DNA of 51,855 bases. Source: Acidobacteriota bacterium. Its GTDB lineage: Bacteria > Acidobacteriota > Terriglobia > Acidiferrales > UBA7541. Both the position numbers and the translations under genes were made by a program. This document shows, piece by piece, positions 26,079 to 35,353 of the stretch (its first letter is position 1; each line of letters opens with the position of its first letter). A model generated the notes under the pieces. That model ran no database searches, had not been told where the DNA came from, and saw only the letters and a list, made by a program, of their open reading frames with translations. The stretch is taken from contig JAKAOH010000007.1 in assembly GCA_021812285.1 (NCBI GenBank), positions 1-51,855 of the forward strand. The letters are read 5' to 3'.

Positions 26079-29000
26079 GTGAAGGTCCGCCACATCGTGC
26101 TTTCCCTGTCCATTCTCGCCGCATCCAGCCTGGTTCTGGTTGCCTACGCGCAGAAGCGCGGCCTGTTTTCTTCGTCGTTTAGCAGCAAGGGCAAGCGCGG
26201 GGAAGACAGCGCCCAGATCATCCGCGCCCGCGAGAACTGGTTCTATCGCCAGCGCGCCTATCCTTTGCCGCGCATTCCCGCCGGGGCCCGGCAGCAGGCG
26301 TGGCAGCAATTCCTCGCCGCAAAGCAGCAGCGCGACAGCTTCTTGCGGCAGAAGTTTGGCGCCGATTACACCAAGCCCGCCGCCGCCGCGGCGCTTGCCG
26401 CCGGCGTGGTGAACACGGCCGCCACGTGGGCGCCGATTGGGCCTCAGCCTTCGAACGACTTCTTTTTCCAGCCTTACGTTTCCGGCCGCGTCACCGCAAT
26501 GGTCGTTGATCCCTGCGATTCCACCGGCAAGACGGTCTTCCTGGGCGGCGCGCAGGGCGGCGTCTGGCTCACCACCAACGGCGGCACCACCTGGTCCCCG
26601 CTCACGGATTCGGCGGCTTCGCTGGCCATCGGTTCGCTCGCCGTTCCGCCGTCCACGGCCGGCGGAGCGGGCTGCGTGAGCAACGGCACGAGCTACGTTT
26701 CGAAAACAGTTTACGTCGGCACGGGCGAGGAAAATTTCTCCTACGACAGCTATTACGGCGCCGGCGTGCTGACCTGCACGACGACAAACGGCTCGACCTA
26801 CGCCTGTACCCCGGACAAGACCTTCGGCGCGTTCAACGCCCAGTCCCAGCCGCTCACCCCCGATTCCGGCGGAGCATATATCGGCGGGCTGGCCGTGGAT
26901 CCTCAGAATCCGTCCATTCTGCTGGCGGCGGTGCAAGGCTATCAGTCGGTCTTACCTTCGGGTATATGGTGCTCAGACAATGCTGGCGTGAATTGGACGC
27001 ACGTCGCGCCCAGCGTCACGCAGGAAGTTGGCACGGGCGTGGCCTTCGACAGCACGGGCTTCGGCTACGCGGCCATCGGCAATACCGACGGCGGCGCGTC
27101 TCTGCCCTCAGGCGACCAGCTCAACGGCGTTTACAAAACAACGGCCGCCATCACGTCCTGCGCCAGCCCGCAGCCTGCCTTCACTAACCTCGGCGGCCTG
27201 AATAACATCGCCGGCGGCCAATCGGCGATGGGGCGCGTCTCGATTTCGGTTTATTCGGGCAGCAGCAACACTAGCGACGAAATCTTCGCCGCCATCGCCA
27301 ACGCATCCGACGATTCCAGCACCCTGCTCGGCATTTTCAAGAGCACGAACGGCGGCAGCTCGTGGTCTCAGTCAGACCCAAACAGCTCGCTGGTAACCTC
27401 TTCCGGAGGATTCTGCAATAACCAGTGCTTCTACGACATTCCGATCTCCATCGATCCGCGCAACCAGAACGTAATCTACGCCGGCGGATCGGCTCCCAAC
27501 AGCAGCTACGGCGCGTCAATCATCGCCTCGACCGACGGCGGCAACACCTGGACCGACGTTTCCAATAACTCGTGCAGCACGTGCTTCACGGGCCCCCACG
27601 TGGATACGCACGCGTTCGCCTTCACACCCACCGGCGACTCGAACGATCTGGTTTACGTCGGCAACGACGGCGGCGCGTGGAGCACCACGAGCCCTGAATC
27701 GCCCAGCACCACGCAGACGTGGACGAATCTCAACGCGACACTTGCGCTCACGCAGGTCTATCCCGGCGTTTCGAACGATCCGGGCGGCTGGACGTATCGC
27801 AGCTTTCTCGGCTCGCAGGACAACGGGACGCAGGTTTTCGGCCAGCAGAGTGTTTCCGCGCTGCCGCTGAGCTGGGACAACACGCTTTCCTGCGGTGACG
27901 GCGCGGCGACGCTGGTGGATCCGCTGATTCCCAGCACCGTCTACACCGAGTGCGCTTACATTCCGGGCGTGATCGGCGGCGTGCTGGAATCGGTCCAGAA
28001 CGGCAGCGCCGACGATTCGGCCACCGCCGGCACCACTACGTTCTTCAGCGCATACAACGGCATTAATCTCTCCGACCCTGGCAATTTCATCACCCCTCTC
28101 GCGATCGATCCCGAAGCGACCGGCTCGACCGGCGACGCGCAGACGCTCTATTTCGGCACCATCTACGTCTATCAGACGACAAACGGAGCGGTGAGCTGGA
28201 ACGAAATCTCGCCCGACCTTTCCGGCGACCTTTCGAATGACTCCGGCGTCAGTTCTTTCTGCGCCGCGAATCCCGGCTATTGCGCGCTCACGGCGATCGG
28301 CGTCGCTCCAAAGAATTCCAACGAAGTTGCCACGGGCAGCAACGCCGCCGATCTGTATCTCAGCACCAACGCGACCCAAGGTACGAGCGCCACCTGGACC
28401 GAAGTGGGCACGCCGTCCACGCAGGCCGTCGGATCCTCGGGCACGTCCACGCTGCCGCCCTCCGCCGTCACCGACGTCGCGATGGACGGTTCGGGCAATC
28501 TTTACGCGACGTATTCCGGTTTCTCGGGCAATTTCACGGTCAACAGCCAATCCGTCACGATTCCGCCCGGGCACGTTTTCTACGGCCTGGTTGCCAACTC
28601 GGGCGGAACGCCCACCGTCGCGTGGACCGACGTCAGTTCGGCGGCGGCCTGCGCCACGGGCACCGGAAGCCTGCCGAATATCCCCGTCAATTCCATCGTT
28701 GTGGATCCCGACAATTCCGGCCAGCTTTTCGTTGGCACCGACGTCGGCGTCTACGTAGGCGAATTGCAGGGCGCCTCGCCCGCCTTCACAGGCGGCTGCT
28801 GGCAGCCGCTCGGTTCGGGTTTGCCCAATTCCGCGGTTCTCTCGCTTTCGCTCAACGACGCCTCGCGCACGTTGCTCGCCGGCACGCATGGCCGCAGCGT
28901 TTGGGCGCTCGCGCTGGGCGATCAGCCGGCGTTCTCGCTCGGGACGCTTTCGCCCGCGTCCTCCAATGCCGGCGGTCCTGCGTTCACGATGAAGCTGGTG

Positions 29001-30698
29001 GGCCAGGGCTTCACGTCCGGGTCGACGGTGAATTGGACGGTCGGCGGCACGACTCCTTCCGGCTGCGCGGTGAGCGTGACGAGCGAAGGCGCGACGACAA
29101 CCCCGTTCACTGGGCAATCCGCCACGCAAATCACCGCCAGCGTTCCCGCCGCCTGCATTGCGCTCGGAGGCGTTGCCAGCGTCAGCGTCTCCGATTCCAC
29201 GCAGACGCCGAGCACCACGAACGCCCTCGAATTCACCGTCACATCGAGCACGCCGACCGTCAACAGCATCAGCCCCGTCACCGGCGCGGCCAATAATTCG
29301 CTCGCTATGACGCTTACCGGCACGGGCTTCGCCTCGAATTCGACGGTTGGTTTGCAAACCGAACTCGGCGATTACGCCTGCAACCCCATCGCCGGAACTT
29401 CGAATTCGGGCGGCACGCAGCTGACCGCCAACATCACCGCGGCTTGCCTGCAATACGGAGGCGTGTTCTTCGTCAACGCCATCAATCCCGCGCCCGGCGG
29501 CGGTTCTTCGAACCCGAACCTGATCGCCGCTCCTTCTCCCTATGGCACGGCATGCACCGGCATGAATCCGCCCGGCTGCCTGCTGACCGTCACCGGCACA
29601 ACGCCCTCGAACGCGAACTTCAGCACGCCGACGGCGATCAGCTCTTCGGGCAGCATCACGGAAGACACTTCCGGCGCCAGCTCCAACGCGCCCTCGCCCG
29701 GACCCACCAGCGTGGCGAATTTGACGATCGACAATTATTGCGGCGACGGCGCTCCGCTCAGCCAGTCCGGCGTGCCCGACAATGGCGCCGCCAAAGCCGT
29801 CTGGTTCTCGGTCACCCCCAGCGCCACGACAACGGCCGAATTCGACACCATCGGCAGCAGCTACGACACGATTCTGTCGGTCTGGACCGGCTCTTCGATC
29901 AACAACCTCACGGCCGTCGCCTGCAACGACGATATCTCGCTAGGCGTGGTGCGCACGTCCCAGATTTCGAATCTCACCGTCAATGGAGGCACCACCTACT
30001 ACATCATGGTGTCCACGTTCGGCGTGCCGATTCTCAACAGCAGCGGCAGTCTCGTCAGTCTCCTTCCCGACGGCGGCAAGCTGGTGCTGAATTCGAGCCT
30101 TGGGGCCGTATCGAGCGTGTCCTTCACCGCCGGCGCGTCGTCGCCCAATCCCGGTTCCGTTTCGCCGGGCTCCTCGTCGTCGGTCACGCTGACGCTGACG
30201 CCGCAATCGGGCAGCACCGGCACGGTGAACATTCTGCCCTGCACGAACACGGCAAACGAGGCGACCATCACCTGCTCCTATTCCTCGAGCAGCGTCAACC
30301 TGAACGGCAGCGCCGCGCCCGTCACCGTCACTATCAATACCGTTTCGAACGGTGCGCTGCCGCCCGGTCCGCTGGGCGCTCCGCCGATTGGCTGGCTGGC
30401 GGTGCTGATCGCCGCCGCGTCGGTTGGCATTTTCCTGCTGATGCGGCGTAACGCCACGCGTCGCGCACTCGCCGGCGCGGCCGGCGGCTTCCATCCCGTG
30501 CCGCTGCGCGCCAGCTTCCTTGCCGCGCTAGGGTTCGCTCTGCTCGCCGGGATGCTGATCTTCCAGAGCGCCTGCGGCGGCGGAGGCTCGACCACTCCCC
30601 CGCCCACGGGCACGCCCCCGGGCAACTACACCATCACCATTCCCACGTCGCCGGCGGCGACGAACGGGAATCAGTCCGTCACCTTGACGGTGCTGTAG
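26079..30698 (+). CDS. large secreted BNR/IPT-repeat protein with acidobacterial C-terminal tail
   Basis: A 1539-aa exported protein starting at GTG with AGGAGG five bases upstream. Layout: signal peptide (residues 1-24, ending LVAYAQ); a long propeller region (about 110-950) with Asp-box/BNR-like repeats such as TTNGGTTW, KSTNGGSSW and STDGGNTW, as in sialidase/sortilin-like domains; two IPT/TIG-like Ig domains (about 950-1150, with PTVNSISPVTGAANN); and a domain with YDTILSVWTGS and ACNDDIS resembling pre-peptidase-type ligand domains. A transmembrane helix follows near 1436-1456 (IGWLAVLIAAASVGIFLLM), then a second near 1478-1500, directly followed by ACGGGGSTTPPP and a short beta tail. 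The ACGGGG tail is typical of acidobacterial surface proteins. Enzymatic activity is not evident. The open frame extends far upstream, but that part is antisense to amrS and the PEBP gene. Confidence 0.85.
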   Translation: MKVRHIVLSLSILAASSLVLVAYAQKRGLFSSSFSSKGKRGEDSAQIIRARENWFYRQRAYPLPRIPAGARQQAWQQFLAAKQQRDSFLRQKFGADYTKPAAAAALAAGVVNTAATWAPIGPQPSNDFFFQPYVSGRVTAMVVDPCDSTGKTVFLGGAQGGVWLTTNGGTTWSPLTDSAASLAIGSLAVPPSTAGGAGCVSNGTSYVSKTVYVGTGEENFSYDSYYGAGVLTCTTTNGSTYACTPDKTFGAFNAQSQPLTPDSGGAYIGGLAVDPQNPSILLAAVQGYQSVLPSGIWCSDNAGVNWTHVAPSVTQEVGTGVAFDSTGFGYAAIGNTDGGASLPSGDQLNGVYKTTAAITSCASPQPAFTNLGGLNNIAGGQSAMGRVSISVYSGSSNTSDEIFAAIANASDDSSTLLGIFKSTNGGSSWSQSDPNSSLVTSSGGFCNNQCFYDIPISIDPRNQNVIYAGGSAPNSSYGASIIASTDGGNTWTDVSNNSCSTCFTGPHVDTHAFAFTPTGDSNDLVYVGNDGGAWSTTSPESPSTTQTWTNLNATLALTQVYPGVSNDPGGWTYRSFLGSQDNGTQVFGQQSVSALPLSWDNTLSCGDGAATLVDPLIPSTVYTECAYIPGVIGGVLESVQNGSADDSATAGTTTFFSAYNGINLSDPGNFITPLAIDPEATGSTGDAQTLYFGTIYVYQTTNGAVSWNEISPDLSGDLSNDSGVSSFCAANPGYCALTAIGVAPKNSNEVATGSNAADLYLSTNATQGTSATWTEVGTPSTQAVGSSGTSTLPPSAVTDVAMDGSGNLYATYSGFSGNFTVNSQSVTIPPGHVFYGLVANSGGTPTVAWTDVSSAAACATGTGSLPNIPVNSIVVDPDNSGQLFVGTDVGVYVGELQGASPAFTGGCWQPLGSGLPNSAVLSLSLNDASRTLLAGTHGRSVWALALGDQPAFSLGTLSPASSNAGGPAFTMKLVGQGFTSGSTVNWTVGGTTPSGCAVSVTSEGATTTPFTGQSATQITASVPAACIALGGVASVSVSDSTQTPSTTNALEFTVTSSTPTVNSISPVTGAANNSLAMTLTGTGFASNSTVGLQTELGDYACNPIAGTSNSGGTQLTANITAACLQYGGVFFVNAINPAPGGGSSNPNLIAAPSPYGTACTGMNPPGCLLTVTGTTPSNANFSTPTAISSSGSITEDTSGASSNAPSPGPTSVANLTIDNYCGDGAPLSQSGVPDNGAAKAVWFSVTPSATTTAEFDTIGSSYDTILSVWTGSSINNLTAVACNDDISLGVVRTSQISNLTVNGGTTYYIMVSTFGVPILNSSGSLVSLLPDGGKLVLNSSLGAVSSVSFTAGASSPNPGSVSPGSSSSVTLTLTPQSGSTGTVNILPCTNTANEATITCSYSSSSVNLNGSAAPVTVTINTVSNGALPPGPLGAPPIGWLAVLIAAASVGIFLLMRRNATRRALAGAAGGFHPVPLRASFLAALGFALLAGMLIFQSACGGGGSTTPPPTGTPPGNYTITIPTSPAATNGNQSVTLTVL

Positions 30699-30832
30699 CC
30701 AACATCGTTGGTGGGGGCACGCTCGGATTGCCGCGTGCCCCTGCCGGTCTTTCGCCTTCTTGGTTGTAGCGCAGGCTTCCGAGCGGTCGTGCGCCGTTTT
30801 CGTGGTCTCGTTGTTAGAATGGGATCTCGCGC

Positions 30833-32293
30833 ATGAACGTTCTCCTGATTTCCACCTACGAACTGGGCCGCCAGCCGTTCGGCCTGGCTTCTCCGGCGGC
30901 GTGGCTGCGCCAGGCCGGACACGCGGTGCGCTGCCTCGATCTTTCGCGGGAATCGTTCGATCCGGCGCAGGCGGAATGGGCTAATCTCGTCGCGTTCCAC
31001 GTCCCTATGCACACGGCCACGCGCCTCGCCGCCGGCCTCGTTGAGCCGGTACGGCGCGCGAATCCGCGCGCGCACGTCTGTTTCTACGGCCTCTACGCTC
31101 CGGTCAACGAGCCGTGGCTGCGGCGTTTGGGCGCGCAGACCATCCTTGGCGGGGAATTCGAATCCGGGCTCGTCCAACTCGCCAATCGCCTGGCGAACGC
31201 GCAGTCGGCGCAGATGGAAACAAACGCCTCGGCCCAAGCCGAGCCGCCGATCTCCCTTGCGCGCCAGCAATTTCTGGTTCCCGATCGTTCTCTGCTCGTT
31301 CCGCTCGACCGCTACGCCAGGCTTCGCCTGCCCGACGGCCGGGAACTGGTTTCGGGCTACACCGAGGCCAGCCGCGGCTGCAAGCACCGCTGCCGCCATT
31401 GCCCGATCGTTCCCGTCTACGACGGAGTGTTTCGCGTGGTGCAGCCGGAAATTGTTCTGGAGGATATTCGCCGGCAGGTGCGCGCGGGCGCGGGCCACAT
31501 CACGTTCGGCGACCCGGATTTTTTCAATGGCCCGCGCCACGCGCTCGAAATCGTGCGCGCGCTTCACGCGGAATTTCCGGATCTCGGCTACGACGTCACG
31601 ATCAAGGTGGAGCATCTGCTGGCGCGTGCGCCGGATCTTGCCGTTTTGCGCGATACCGGCTGCCGGTACGTCACCACGGCGGTTGAATCGCTCGACGAAC
31701 AGGTGCTCACGAAGCTCGAAAAAGGCCACACGCGCGCCGATTTTCTCGAAGTCATCGCACTCATGCGCCGCGTCGGGCTTCCACTCCAGCCGACCTTCGT
31801 TCCGTTCACGCCGTGGACCACGCTCGATTCCTATCTCGATCTACTCGAAACGCTCGCCGCGCTCGATCTCGACGAAGTCGTGGCTCCCGTGCAGCTCGCG
31901 ATTCGGCTGCTCGTTCCCGCCGGCTCGCGGCTGATCGAGCTCGATGAAATGAGGCAAATCCTCGGCCCGTTCGATCCCGCGACGCTCGCCCATCCCTGGA
32001 GCCACGCCGATCCTCGCGTGGATCGGTTGCAGCAGGAAATCGCGGCGCTCGTCGAAAACGCCCACTCCCGGAATCTTTCTCGCGCGGAAACTTTCGCGTG
32101 CGTGCATCAGGCAGCCCTGCGCGCGGTGGGCCGAGTCGCGCCTCCTGCCGCGCTCGATGCGCCACGCCTCTCGCGCGCCGCCATCCCGTTCCTCACCGAG
32201 CCCTGGTACTGTTGAGCCGAGCCCACCGGCGAGCAGTTGGCTCCCATCCGCAAAGCCCGCGAGGGACTCCATCACGCCGATTCGTTCGTGTGA
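30833..32293 (+). CDS. CUAEP-tail radical SAM selenoprotein (UGA decoded as selenocysteine)
   Basis: Radical SAM enzyme of 486 aa when the TGA at 32213-32215 is read as selenocysteine (residue 461). The N-terminus (MNVLLISTYELGRQPFGLAS) resembles a B12-binding-type Rossmann fold. The SAM/[4Fe-4S] motif is C183-x3-C187-x2-C190 (CKHRCRHC), followed by ITFGDPDFFNGP and TTAVESLDEQVL as in B12-type radical SAM barrels. The end reads WYC-U-AEPTGEQLAPIRKAR and continues to a TGA at 32291-32293. Cys-Sec-Ala-Glu-Pro (or Cys-Cys-Ala-Glu-Pro) near the C-terminus is the hallmark of a known radical SAM family named CUAEP/CCAEP-tail. A standard call would stop at 32215 and lose the tail. The ATP-grasp gene starts 37 bp later. 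Substrate unknown. Confidence 0.87.
32213..32215 (+). other. in-frame UGA selenocysteine codon
   Basis: TGA between TGT (Cys460) and GCC-GAG-CCC (Ala-Glu-Pro). The reading frame after it stays open for 25 codons to a second TGA, and the residues on both sides match the CUAEP motif exactly. Confidence 0.83.
32213..32270 (+). promoter_or_regulatory. candidate bacterial SECIS region
   Basis: Bacterial selenocysteine insertion needs a stem-loop just after the UGA. Two foldings are visible. In the first, GAGCC at 32219-32223 (or the identical 32214-32218) pairs with GGCTC at 32239-32243, with extra A-U and C-G pairs inside and a G-rich loop. In the second, TCCC (32242-32245) pairs with GGGA (32263-32266), enclosing CGC/GCG (32249-32251 and 32259-32261) and a 7-base loop. 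I cannot decide between them by eye. Confidence 0.45.
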
Positions 32294-32330
32294 CCGTCGT
32301 CCGCGTGCTACGCTGGATTTCGCGCCGCTC

Positions 32331-33629
32331 ATGACCGCTTCCGCCCAGCCGAAACGCCTGCTGCTCCTTTCGAGCAAGCTCGGCTATCAAACGAAAGCCT
32401 TCGCCGATGCCGCATCGCGCGTCGGCGCCTTGGCCGTTTTCGGCACCGATCGCTGCGGCCAGCTCGACGATCCCTGGGGCGACGCCGCGCTTCCGCTTCA
32501 TTTCGACGACCCGGAAAGCTCGGCGGAAAAAATCGTTCGTCTATCCGCGAAATCGCCGATCGCGGCCATTCTCGCGCTCGGCGACCAGCCCGCGCTCGTG
32601 GCGGCGCACGCCGCTCGGCGGCTCGGATTGCGCGGAAATTCCGTACAGGCGATGGAAAATTGCGCGACGAAACTGCGGCAGCGCCAGACGCTGCATTCTG
32701 CCGGGTTGCCCGTACCGTCTTTTTTCGATTTCCGGCTCGGCGATCCGCTGGAGGCAATCCTCTCGCGCGTCCGCTTCCCCTGCGTGCTGAAACCGCTGGT
32801 TCTTGCGGCCAGCCAGGGCGTGATTCGCGCCGACGATCCAGCGAGTTGTGAACGCGCCCTGGCTCGCATTCGCGCGCTTGTCGAATCCCCGCCGGTGCGC
32901 GCCGGCCATCGCGAGGGACTCGATCGGCTGCTGGTTGAATCGTACGTTCCGGGCAGGGAAGTGGCCGTCGAAGGCTTGCTGGTGGATGGAAACCTGCGCG
33001 TGCTGGCGATTTTCGATAAGCCCGATCCGCTCGAAGGCCCGTTTTTCGAGGAAACGATTTACGTGACGCCTTCGCGGCTTCCGGCGGCGACGCAAGATGC
33101 GATTCGTGATTGCGCGCAGCGCGCCGTCGGCGTGCTCGGGCTCAGCGATGGCCCGCTGCACGCGGAATTTCGCGTCGAGGGCGATCGTGCCTGGGTGCTC
33201 GAGCTTCAGCCGCGTCCGATTGGCGGCCTGTGCGCCCGAGCGCTGAGGTTCGGTCCGGAGTGCATCGGTCTGGAAGAGTTGCTCGTTCGCCACGCACTCG
33301 ACTTTCCCGGTTGGCAAGAGGAACGCGAGCCGGAAGCCTCGGGCGTGATGATGATTCCCGTGCCGCGCAGCGGAATCTTGGAGGGTGTTGCGGGTGTGGA
33401 GGAAGCGCAAGCCACGCCGGGCATCGTTGGCTTGGAAATTACCGCGCGGCTGCGCGATCCGCTCGTCGCCTGGCCCGAAGGCGCGAGTTATCCCGGTTTC
33501 CTTTTCGCTCGCGGCGAATCGCCGGCCGCGGTCGAAGCCGCTTTGCGCGCGGCCCACGCGCGCTTGCACTTTGAAATCTCGGACGAATTGCCGGTGGAGC
33601 ATCCCACCGCCGGCGAGCGCCGCTCCTGA
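32331..33629 (+). CDS. ATP-grasp domain carboxylate ligase
   Basis: A 432-aa ATP-grasp protein that probably joins a carboxylate to an amine via an acyl-phosphate. The N-terminal pre-ATP-grasp domain (RLLLLSSKLGYQTKAFADAA) is followed by the ATP-binding core: FPCVLKPLVLAASQGVIRA (phosphate loop), LVESYVPGREVAVEGLL, and the Mg-binding strand E291-L-Q293-P-R295-P-I-G-G, where most relatives have E-x-N. The ATG at 32331 precedes the first beta strand; the longer open frame overlaps the radical SAM gene and is not family-like. It lies 37 bp after the second stop of the CUAEP gene and is probably co-transcribed. Substrates are not predictable. Confidence 0.85.
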   Translation: MTASAQPKRLLLLSSKLGYQTKAFADAASRVGALAVFGTDRCGQLDDPWGDAALPLHFDDPESSAEKIVRLSAKSPIAAILALGDQPALVAAHAARRLGLRGNSVQAMENCATKLRQRQTLHSAGLPVPSFFDFRLGDPLEAILSRVRFPCVLKPLVLAASQGVIRADDPASCERALARIRALVESPPVRAGHREGLDRLLVESYVPGREVAVEGLLVDGNLRVLAIFDKPDPLEGPFFEETIYVTPSRLPAATQDAIRDCAQRAVGVLGLSDGPLHAEFRVEGDRAWVLELQPRPIGGLCARALRFGPECIGLEELLVRHALDFPGWQEEREPEASGVMMIPVPRSGILEGVAGVEEAQATPGIVGLEITARLRDPLVAWPEGASYPGFLFARGESPAAVEAALRAAHARLHFEISDELPVEHPTAGERRS

Positions 33630-33701
33630 AGCGCACGTGCGCGCATCACCAAGCGGTTTCTTTCGGAAAAATTTGTGGAATTCCGCGGTCCGGCGGCTGA
33701 A

Positions 33702-34037
33702 TCAGCTTTTCGCCTTCGGTGGAACGTAGCCTTCCGGCAATTTCGCGCCTTCGCCGAAAAAGAACGCTTCCATCTGCTCTTCGACGAACTTCTGCGAATT
33801 GGGATCGAGCGGGTTCAGTCGGTACTCGTTGATGAGCATCTTCGAGTATTCAACCCACATCCGCCACGCTTCTTTTGAAACGTTCTCGTAAATCCGTTTT
33901 CCCAGCTCGCCCTTCCATGGCGGCCGGTCGAGTCCGGGCATTTCCCGCCCGAATTTCACGCAATGGACCATGCGCTGTCCCGGCTTGGCGGGTTCAGCCG
34001 CTGGCGGGTTCGGATTCGAGCAGGGTTCGTCGGCCAT
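33702..34037 (-). CDS. yggX: probable Fe(2+)-trafficking protein YggX
   Basis: A small protein of the YggX family, which protects iron-sulfur clusters and DNA from oxidative damage and may pass on ferrous iron. Recognised by MVHCVKFGREMPGLDRPPW, GELGKRIYENVSKEAW and SKMLINEYRLNPLDP; the conserved Cys is residue 26. At 111 aa it is about 20 longer than E. coli YggX (91 aa) because of an N-terminal Pro-rich extension (MADEPCSNPNPPAAEPAKP). That extension is likely real, because GGGAGGAG lies five bases before the ATG at 34037. An internal ATG (residue 23) would give the canonical length. Confidence 0.92.
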   Translation of the reverse strand: MADEPCSNPNPPAAEPAKPGQRMVHCVKFGREMPGLDRPPWKGELGKRIYENVSKEAWRMWVEYSKMLINEYRLNPLDPNSQKFVEEQMEAFFFGEGAKLPEGYVPPKAKS

Positions 34038-34134
34038 CAGGCTCCTCCCTTTCGCAGTCTACACGATACTCTAAACCGCGCGCATTTCCCAAGCGGCTCC
34101 AGCGGCTTGCCAATCGCGTTACGTTTGGGGAAAG

Positions 34135-35142
34135 ATGAATCCGGCATGGATACGGGAGCGCGTGATGATTCTCGGCGGCGATATCGGCGGCACGAAAACC
34201 AATCTGGCCGCATTCGAGCGTAACGGCAAGCGTCTGCGCAAAATTTACGAGCGGAAATTCCCGAGCCGCGAGGCCGATTCGTTCGAGGAAATGCTTGGCG
34301 TTTTTCTCGCCGATCTTGGGCCGTCCGCCCACTGCGAGGCCGCGTGTTTCGGCGTCGCCGGCCCCGTGATCGGCCGCTCCGTTCATCCGACGAATCTTTC
34401 GTGGTCCGTGGACGCGGACGTAGCCGGGGAAATCCTTGGCGCCAGCCGCGTCGCCCTGCTCAACGATATGGAAGCCACTTTCGCCGGGATCGACGCGCTC
34501 GAGCCCGAAGAACTCGTCAGCCTACAAAGAGGCGCGCCCGCGCCCGGCGCGGCGCAGGCTCTCATCGCCGCGGGCACGGGGCTCGGCGAAAGTTTCCGCG
34601 TGCCCGTCGCCGGCGGGTATCAGGTGGTTCCGAGCGAAGGCGGCCACTGCGATTTCGCTCCGCGCACCGAAGAGGAAATCGAGCTGTTGCGTTTCCTCCG
34701 CGAGACGCAAACTTGGGTTGACGTGGAAAGCGTCGTTTCCGGCCGCGGATTCCTCCTGCTGCACAAATTTCTGGGCCCGAGCGTGGACCACCCCGATTTC
34801 CACGACGAAACCGACGATCCCGCGGCGGAAATCACCCGGCGCGCGCTCGACGGGGCGTGCTCGATCTGCGATCAGGCCGTGGATTTGTGGGTTTCGCTCT
34901 ATGGCGCCGAAGCGGGCAATCTGGCGCTCAAAACGCTCTCGCGCGGCGGCGTGTTCGTCGCCGGCGGCATCGCTGCGAAAATCCTGCCGAAACTCACCTC
35001 CGGCCGCTTCGTCGAGGCGTTTCAGCAAAAGGCTTCGCTTGGGGCGGTGCTCGCCGCGATCCCGATCACCCTCGTTCTGAATCCTGAAACCCCGCTCGTC
35101 GGCGCCGCCGCTGCTGCCGTTGCTTTGCTCGATTCCGCTTGA
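34135..35142 (+). CDS. glk: glucokinase
   Basis: ROK-independent Glk-type glucokinase (335 aa) that phosphorylates glucose with ATP at the head of glycolysis. Motifs: ILGGDIGGTKTNLAAF (phosphate-1 loop), FGVAGPVIG, LTNLSW-like THPTNLSW context, LLNDMEA (catalytic Asp in the N-D pair), AAGTGLGES and GGIAAKILPKL (adenosine/phosphate-2 region). The ATG at 34135 has GGGGAAAG directly before it. The ATG at 34165, with GGGAG six bases upstream, matches the usual N-terminus better and is a real alternative. Divergent from yggX, with about 97 bp between them. Confidence 0.92.
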   Translation: MNPAWIRERVMILGGDIGGTKTNLAAFERNGKRLRKIYERKFPSREADSFEEMLGVFLADLGPSAHCEAACFGVAGPVIGRSVHPTNLSWSVDADVAGEILGASRVALLNDMEATFAGIDALEPEELVSLQRGAPAPGAAQALIAAGTGLGESFRVPVAGGYQVVPSEGGHCDFAPRTEEEIELLRFLRETQTWVDVESVVSGRGFLLLHKFLGPSVDHPDFHDETDDPAAEITRRALDGACSICDQAVDLWVSLYGAEAGNLALKTLSRGGVFVAGGIAAKILPKLTSGRFVEAFQQKASLGAVLAAIPITLVLNPETPLVGAAAAAVALLDSA

Positions 35143-35204
35143 TTTCCGCACGCCGTTTCCTTCGCGGTCTGATTCCCGCCCGCCGCGCATGCCCGAACCC
35201 GATA

Positions 35205-35210
35205 TATAAT
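35205..35210 (+). promoter_or_regulatory. consensus -10 box upstream of the tricorn-like protease gene
   Basis: TATAAT, a perfect -10 hexamer in otherwise GC-rich intergenic DNA, about 145 bp before the start codon. No convincing -35 hexamer is present at 16-18 bp spacing, so the call is tentative. Confidence 0.3.
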
Positions 35211-35353
35211 GCAGCCGTTTTCGCGCCTGGCGGGAAATCGCCCTGGGCGCGGCGGGCGCTTATGCGGGCCGGATTTTTGCGCGCCCGGCAGAAACCGTGC
35301 GTTCCGATTTCCGCCGCTCGTTTCATCTTTGCAAGATGCAGGGAGGGAGCCAC

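Noticed and set aside
27516-29453. 645-codon open frame on the - strand
   Set aside because: Antisense to the BNR protein; Arg/Gly-rich shadow.
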